From assembly GCA_022925895.1 (NCBI GenBank), contig JAKSYS010000396.1, positions 1 to 56,894 of the forward strand: a stretch of DNA of 56,894 bases, in the 5' to 3' direction. The translations under genes and the position numbers were made by a program. The DNA comes from Fragilaria crotonensis. Lineage: Eukaryota; Bacillariophyta; Fragilariophyceae; Fragilariales; Fragilariaceae. The notes under the pieces were generated by a model. The model was given only the letters and a program-made list of their open reading frames with translations, ran no database searches and was not told where the DNA came from. This document shows, in pieces, positions 52,209 to 56,894 of this stretch; within the stretch, counting starts at the first letter, position 1; each line of letters begins with the position of its first letter.

Positions 52209-53387
52209 TCAAGCAGGCTTCTGCTGCTCAACATGGGCAGCACGGCCAAACTGTTTTCCAGCATTGGAGGACAGGGGTCTCCTTCCTTCATTGTCAGGTG
52301 GAGCATCCTCCTGAGTAGTGACAGCTGCAACACTTCGAGCTTCAGACTTCTCCTTCTTCTCCTTCTTCTTTGCTTCACGGAGCTGCTTGACTTTAGCCTT
52401 CTCAAAAGGCTTCAGCTTGTTGTAATCCTTGGCAGAATACTGCCCAGAGTGAATCGCAATTCCACTCGGCGACTTGTCGTCATCACTTGACTTACCCTTC
52501 TGCTTGGCTTCTTCTTCTTATCCTTAACAATTCCAACCTTGGCAATCTCGGATGTCGGAGGGCGACTTCGTCCTGGTCTTGGTGTTCTCCACAATTGTCT
52601 TGAAGTACTGCTGGCACACTCAAAGTTAGTGCTTCGCTCATCGCCCATACAAGTTTGAATAGCAGTCTCCAACTTTGGGTCACGAATACCAGCAAGGAAA
52701 TCGGTAACCTTCTTGGTCTCTGCAACTGGTTCCTCCAAGAACAACAACTCATTATGCGCCTGCTCCAACATACTGGTCAAAGGAGAACTTCCCTTTCCCA
52801 GTGAAGATGGCAGTAGTAACCATAGCATAAGCCTTGGCCTTCCTGGTGGCAATTGCAGATCTGCCCTCAGCCTGCGACTTCAAGGCCTTGAAGGCAGCAC
52901 GTCCATCGCGTCTCCTGTTGAAGGGTTGGACAAAAGGCCAGCCAGGTCCCTCCATGACAAAGGGTTTGAGAATATCAAACACTCTCTTGCTGTCGCGCGA
53001 GAAGGTTTCACCCTCCAAGATTGACGTGGCAACCAAGTCATCATCGACAGAGTCCCAGTCATTGCGTGCAAGATCATCAGGGGCAACCTCATCATTGTCA
53101 CGAATGACATAAGCCAGAGGGGTTCCAGCAACAACGCTTCTGTGTTGGGATAAATAAGTTGTAAACAGTTCAACCCATGTTGGCCATCCTGTCATCGACG
53201 CCAGCTTCGGTGGATCCTTCGTGTCATCCCCATCCTTCTTGGCTCGATCAATCTCCTCCAACTCCGTCAACCGATTTAGAAAGCGCGTGGTGGCGCGCTC
53301 GTCAAAGTGGGCAGGGTTTGGAGCATCACCGCGAAGGATACAGTAGTCCGCCCAAGAGCGAAGAGCCTTGAACTTCCGGACCGCAAG
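52209..53387 (-). pseudogene. C5: gag, truncated by Y2
   Basis: The gag resembles C3 gag. From the Y2 junction it reads L-A-V-R-K-F-K-A-L-R-S-W-A-D-Y, then LTELEEIDRAKKDGDDTKDP, GWPTWVELFTTYLSQHRSVV and VTDFLAGIRDPKLETAIQTC, and ends AGKQFGRAAHVEQQKPA with UGA-CGA at 52209-52211. Frame breaks lie near 52500, 52640 and 52770, the last with a small deletion relative to C3 (SFDQYVARLQQAHNELLFLE). About 40 N-terminal residues are missing and should lie beyond Y2, outside the window. Confidence 0.87.
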
Positions 53388-53571
53388 CTATCGGAGATAG
53401 GGAGCTGTACGTTTTGGTCTTCGAATGTCTGGGGGTCTGACTACGTCAGCCTTACCAATTTCCAGTATGCCATTTGCGACTGTAGCTTGGTCGTACTGTT
53501 GCCGATTGGCACCAGTGCATGCAACTAGAGTAGTATAGTATTCTAGTAGATGGCTGTAGAACTGAATTTCT
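53388..53571 (-). repeat. Y2: repeat B2 (terminal copy)
   Basis: This 184-bp copy (CTATCGGAGATAGGG...ACTGAATTTCT on the plus strand) is identical by eye to 53887-54070. A further similar block, GTTGGTAG(G)TGTCCCGCCC(C)TAGGTAATC, follows directly here but after a 38-bp insertion in the other copy. The unit is therefore about 212 bp with one indel. Its left edge abuts C5 gag. Confidence 0.9.
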
Positions 53572-53886
53572 GTTGGTAGTGTCCCGCCCCTAGGTAATCG
53601 GGCGGGAGGGTTAGTATCTCGAAGGGCGTAGCATCCGCAGGTGCATAGAGCCTTAGGTGAGGGTGGGTGGGTAGTCCTTTCTCGCTTGTACTTTTTCGTT
53701 CTCAAACGACAATGGTACAACGCAGGCTGAGTCAAAAAACGGTACTGCGTAGTTTTTGGATTCCGTCCTCTACGTGGCAGCAATCGTGTTTCCGAGGTTG
53801 TGATTCACATGATTCACAAATGACTCGGATCCACGATTGGCCACCAGAGGGTGGGTCCGTTCGTCGACCGAGGACGTACGCTAAAC
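53572..53886 (-). repeat. Y2: A2 segment between the B copies
   Basis: This stretch between the two B repeats is where A2 should lie by analogy with Y1. Its partner A1 would be outside the window, so this rests on layout only. The first about 30 bp belong to the extended B repeat. It contains an inverted repeat GCCCGATTACCTAGG/CCTAGGTAATCGGGC-type block near 53585-53610. No ORF is credible. Confidence 0.55.
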
Positions 53887-54070
53887 CTATCGGAGATAGG
53901 GAGCTGTACGTTTTGGTCTTCGAATGTCTGGGGGTCTGACTACGTCAGCCTTACCAATTTCCAGTATGCCATTTGCGACTGTAGCTTGGTCGTACTGTTG
54001 CCGATTGGCACCAGTGCATGCAACTAGAGTAGTATAGTATTCTAGTAGATGGCTGTAGAACTGAATTTCT
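53887..54070 (-). repeat. Y2: repeat B1 (internal copy)
   Basis: This is the second copy of the 184-bp repeat, 340 bp downstream (minus strand) of the recombinase stop. Confidence 0.9.
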
Positions 54071-54409
54071 AAGGTTAAGGATGTTCCCACGGATCTATTA
54101 TTAGTTCCGTTGGTAGGTGTCCCGCCCTAGGTAATCACCCACTTGGCCTCTATCCTAGGTTAACTTGCTCTGCTGTAGTGCATGCTAGTTTGGCCTCATG
54201 ATCGATGCCATGGACCCACCCACCCCCGGGCAGGCGGTCTGTGTCATGTCATGCTAGCTCGGGATAGGTCCGCGCGGTGCTAGCGCGGCCTCCCGTCAAG
54301 TAGATTGTGGCGTATTTAGGTGCACAGAGCACCAAGGAACCTGCGGGAACCTGAGAGAGACGTATTGAGCAGGGCCCAAGAGCTACTTGACTAGCCTGTC
54401 GTGGGCGTG
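54071..54409 (-). other. Y2: noncoding stretch after the recombinase
   Basis: It includes the 38-bp insertion and the second copy of the GTTGGTAGGTGTCCCGCCC block at about 54110-54136. Nothing else was recognised. Confidence 0.5.
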
Positions 54410-55528
54410 TTATCCGCCTACATTATGAAAGAGGACCGGTTGCCTCATTTTTGTGATGTGCCCCTGGTAAGTTCGGCAATTTGGGCGTGGATGTAGGTGA
54501 GGAATGTTTGCGTCCGCCATCGTCCCAATTTCATGATTGCCTCCGGGCCATGTCCGGATAACCATAGGGCCATGGCGCCCGAGGCGCGCAGCGAATGCGC
54601 GCCAATTCGGGAAGGGAATACCCGCTGTCAGTGAGCTTAGCAAGTTGGGCTCCGCGCCGGACGGCATGCAGAATGTGAGGCGGTTGTACATGGATCCCCG
54701 GTTGTACGAAGCTGATGGGCGTCGTCAGAGGCAGGCCTTGTGCCATAAATGGCGCTGACGCGAGCCTGTCGATCGGACGGGGCAGAAGTCGGCGTTTACG
54801 GCTTCCTGGTGGATGACGTCGCCACGTTGCCCATTTTTCTGGTTATCCATGATAAGCGTCACCGAGGAGGCGGCTGTGAGGATAGCTGCATCGCTGGTGG
54901 GCGGGAGCAAAGTTTGGCCTTGCCAAAAACGAATATCGCAGATACGAAACTGCACAGTGCGGGTCGCGGTGCTCCGGTGGGAGCGTATACTCGCCGACAC
55001 GCAAGAGAAAGTAAACGCGATGACTATAAGGTGTGCTGTCGCCGCTTCGCGAGGCGAGGCGTTAGGGTCGTTACGCGCGGCTGCTGCCAGGTCAATTGCG
55101 TGAACCGGAAGCGCTACCTGGGGTTTGGGGGCGGGGTCGCGCACCCGGAAGGACTTAAGGAGGTGGGTAAAGGGTAAAGCCAGGTCGGAGCCGGCGCCGG
55201 CTCGTCGGGGGTCGGGGTATCCTTCCAGCACGAAGGCTTGTGCCACGTGACGCAGGGCTTTTTCGACGGTCTGGGCTCCAACCTGCCGACCTTTCCCAAA
55301 GAATCCAGTACGAGTCCGGGCGGCAAATCCCAAGAGTAGCTGGCTGCGGATCGCGGGAGTTGTGTCGCGCAGCCACGGATCCGTTCCACAATCGGTACAG
55401 TATTGTTGCCACCAGCGCCAGCTGGTGGCTCGAGCGGCACTGTCCACCGTTGCATCGTCAAGCGCTGCCCGCGCAGTGTCGAAATCACATTGGAGAGCTG
55501 CGCGGGCGGTGGGCTGGCACGCTGCCAA
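54410..55528 (-). pseudogene. Y2: tyrosine recombinase
   Basis: The N-terminal SAM-like domain reads ATSWRWWQQYCTDCGTDPWL and the middle VEKALRHVAQAFVLEGYPDP. Catalytic residues are found in different frames: Arg in F-L-L-R-V-G-E-Y-T (about 54985-55010, after a missing T), VTLIMDNQKNGQRG, His and Arg in GAHSLRASGAMALWL (about 54570-54605), MKLGRWRTQTF and the nucleophile Tyr in LTYIHAQI (about 54490). Unlike Y1, the H-x-x-R motif is canonical. Several single-base breaks make it a pseudogene as read. Its frame is -1 relative to the overlapping RNase H ORF. Confidence 0.85.
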
Positions 55529-56045
55529 AATCTCTCCTGTAAGGGGAACAAGTTATCAAAGTGCGTGAGGAACGCATGGTCGTCATCAAGTTGGGTAATT
55601 GCTCGCGATGCGATATCAGCTAAGTTGTTATCCGATCCTGCGACATGCGTGATGCTCACAGGAGCGGAATGCAACATTCGTTGGCGAAGCGCCAATCCTC
55701 GGACAAGGCGGTGTGCAGCATCTGAGTTTGCTGTTTTGGTGGCCATTTTGGTCAGCCAAGCTACACTGGGGGTGTTGTCGCTATGAATTTGCATCGACTT
55801 ATGGTGCATTGAGGGCACAAGCGGTTCTAAGACATTTAATTGCAACACCACAGCCGCCATCTCCAGGTCTGAATTTGTTAGCGCCCGGTCGGGTTGCTCT
55901 CAGAAACTACGGCCGCTGTGATGTCCAGCAGCCACTGCAGTCGCCAGACTGTTTCGTACAGGACTCGTCCCACTGAACCATACGCCCGCCCCAAACGCAC
56001 TGGCATCACAATAGCCAATGTAATCGGGGTCCTGTGCGGATTTCT
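55114..56045 (-). pseudogene. Y2: RNase H
   Basis: The N-terminal part lies in another frame, Y-I-G-Y-C-D-A-S-A-F-G-A-G (about 56000-56040), joined through SNPTG to the frame 55114-55860: LEMAAVVLQLNVLEPLVPSM, IHSDNTPSVAWLTKMATKTA and THVAGSDNNLADIASRAI. These supply the D, E, D and D of a DIRS-type RNase H. The frame runs on 400 nt into the recombinase region with plausible sequence (SNVISTLRGQRLTMQRWTVP), an overlap like that in Y1. Confidence 0.85.
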
Positions 56046-56894
56046 TTGACATGGGTTGGTCTTGCAGCTAGGGTTGTGACCAGCTGCCGCAGATCTAGCA
56101 GGGCCGCGCGGACTTCCCCCGAGGCACTGGGAAATAGTGGAGGGGTGGCCTCGTAGCGCCCGATTCACAGGGTGAAGAGCGAGCGCGCGGACGGGAGGAT
56201 AGTGGCAACATGCCGCATCTTCCCAACTACTGACTGAAACTTTGGTACGGCACGCGTCTTTTTAATAACCGGGTGATAGCCTCGATGATACCAAGGGCTT
56301 TGCGTTGAGTGAGGTGCACCGTACGTGACTGGCCATTAAATACGAAGCCTAATAATTCTTTAGACTGCGCCCATCGCGCATCGCCCGCCTCCAACTTCTT
56401 TAGGAGATGGGGTCCTTGCCGCCGACATGGCCGGAGCGGTCGGAGGTGGGAACAAGCCGTGGATGGTGTGCAACGCGGCCCGCCCTGTGCGCTGGAGGGC
56501 GGAGCCATCAGCGCTTTCGACGGCGGCGAGGATGTAATCGTCGACATAGACGGCCGACATCTGCCATGGTCTGTCCGCCACGGGAGAGCTCTGGCGGCGG
56601 ACAACTGCTTCGGGGACATGTACGAGTCGAAGACATGTGGGGGTAACCAGGTGCCCCATCAATGAGTGCCTGCAGAATGTCGCGGCCGGTTTCGGTGGCG
56701 GCACAGAAGTAACCGGCTCTCCGTCCACCCCATCTGTAGGGCGTGCGGAATGATGAGCCGCAGGTCCCCTCGCTGCGCCAGGCAAAACATAGGCAAAGTT
56801 CCACTTGTCTGATTCGCGTACTAGCATGCGCCAAAAACCATCGGACAGGTCAATCTTCGCAAACATAATGGTTTCGCGTGGGACACAATACATA
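56046..56894 (-). pseudogene. Y2: reverse transcriptase (partial)
   Basis: The sequence enters the window in RT motif A (MFAKIDLSDGFWRMLVRESD). A frameshifted middle follows, then motif C in SAVYVDDYILAAVES (about 56530-56560), a canonical Y-V-D-D unlike the F-I-D-D of Y1. The connector LEAGDARWAQSKELLGFVFN and TVHLTQRKALGIIEAITRLL follow in 56227-56619. At least two frame breaks are present. The N-terminus is outside the window. Confidence 0.85.

Larger units (their letters stand above)
41122..53387 (-). mobile_element. C5: copia-like retrotransposon, split by C4 and cut by Y2
   Basis: This is a close relative of C3. Its 3' LTR starts TCAGTTAAATCC at 41122 and is split by C4. Pol and gag follow rightwards on the minus strand up to gag residue about 40, where Y2 begins. 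The 5' LTR and leader must lie beyond the window, past Y2. More frame breaks are present than in C3. Confidence 0.88.
53388..56894 (-). mobile_element. Y2: second DIRS-like YR retrotransposon (partial)
   Basis: On the minus strand, RT, RNase H and tyrosine recombinase are followed by a noncoding stretch and direct repeats in the order B1-A2-B2, the 3' half of the split-direct-repeat layout seen in Y1. A1 and the gag-like ORF must lie to the right of the window. The left end is fused to C5 gag without LTR or visible duplication. The proteins are only distantly similar to those of Y1, so Y2 is a different family. Confidence 0.82.

Overview
The window reads as nuclear DNA of a photosynthetic stramenopile, most likely a diatom. 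This is inferred from the retrotransposon types alone: Ty1/copia-like polyproteins with the D-S-H-A-D-T protease motif and an integrase that lacks the zinc-binding HHCC domain, together with DIRS-like tyrosine-recombinase (YR) retroelements. No intact host gene, rRNA, tRNA gene or CRISPR array was recognised. Almost everything is retrotransposon, and the layout is a set of elements inserted into one another. The labels L0, C1-C5, T, Y1 and Y2 are mine.

Layout. (1) 1-2249: the 3' part of a decayed plus-strand copia element (L0) with its 3' LTR. (2) 2282-39147: one minus-strand copia element (C1), stretched to about 37 kb by later insertions and flanked by a TGTGCA target duplication. Its gag is cut by a complete YR retrotransposon (Y1, 7634-15104, plus strand). 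The gag is cut again by a tandem copia-type element (T, 15556-31376, arranged LTR-internal-LTR-internal-LTR, with a GGGGG duplication). The first T unit holds the minus-strand copia element C2 (18983-26145). The 5' LTR of C1 is split by the minus-strand copia element C3 (31591-39086). (3) 39148-41121: low-identity sequence with no recognised gene. (4) 41122 to the end: minus-strand copia element C5, whose 3' LTR is split by the plus-strand copia element C4 (41299-47685) and whose gag is cut at 53387/53388 by a second YR element (Y2, minus strand, running off the window).

How the parts work. Copia elements carry gag, protease, integrase, reverse transcriptase (RT) and RNase H between LTRs, a tRNA primer-binding site (PBS) and a polypurine tract (PPT). 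Y1 and Y2 carry gag (Y1 only, since Y2 is truncated), RT-RNase H and a tyrosine recombinase, with split direct repeats A1-ORFs-B1-A2-B2. Many ORFs are broken by single-base indels, often in short homopolymers, although LTR pairs are almost identical. The nest is therefore young and/or the read accuracy is limited.

The most notable observation is that in all five copia elements where the junction is visible (C1-C5), gag and pol lie in the same reading frame separated by a single UGA. The contexts are UGA-CGG (C1), UGA-CGC (C2), UGA-UGC (C3), UGA-CUA (C4) and UGA-CGA (C5), and in C1 and C4 pol has no upstream ATG. This points to stop-codon readthrough as their gag-pol expression strategy.
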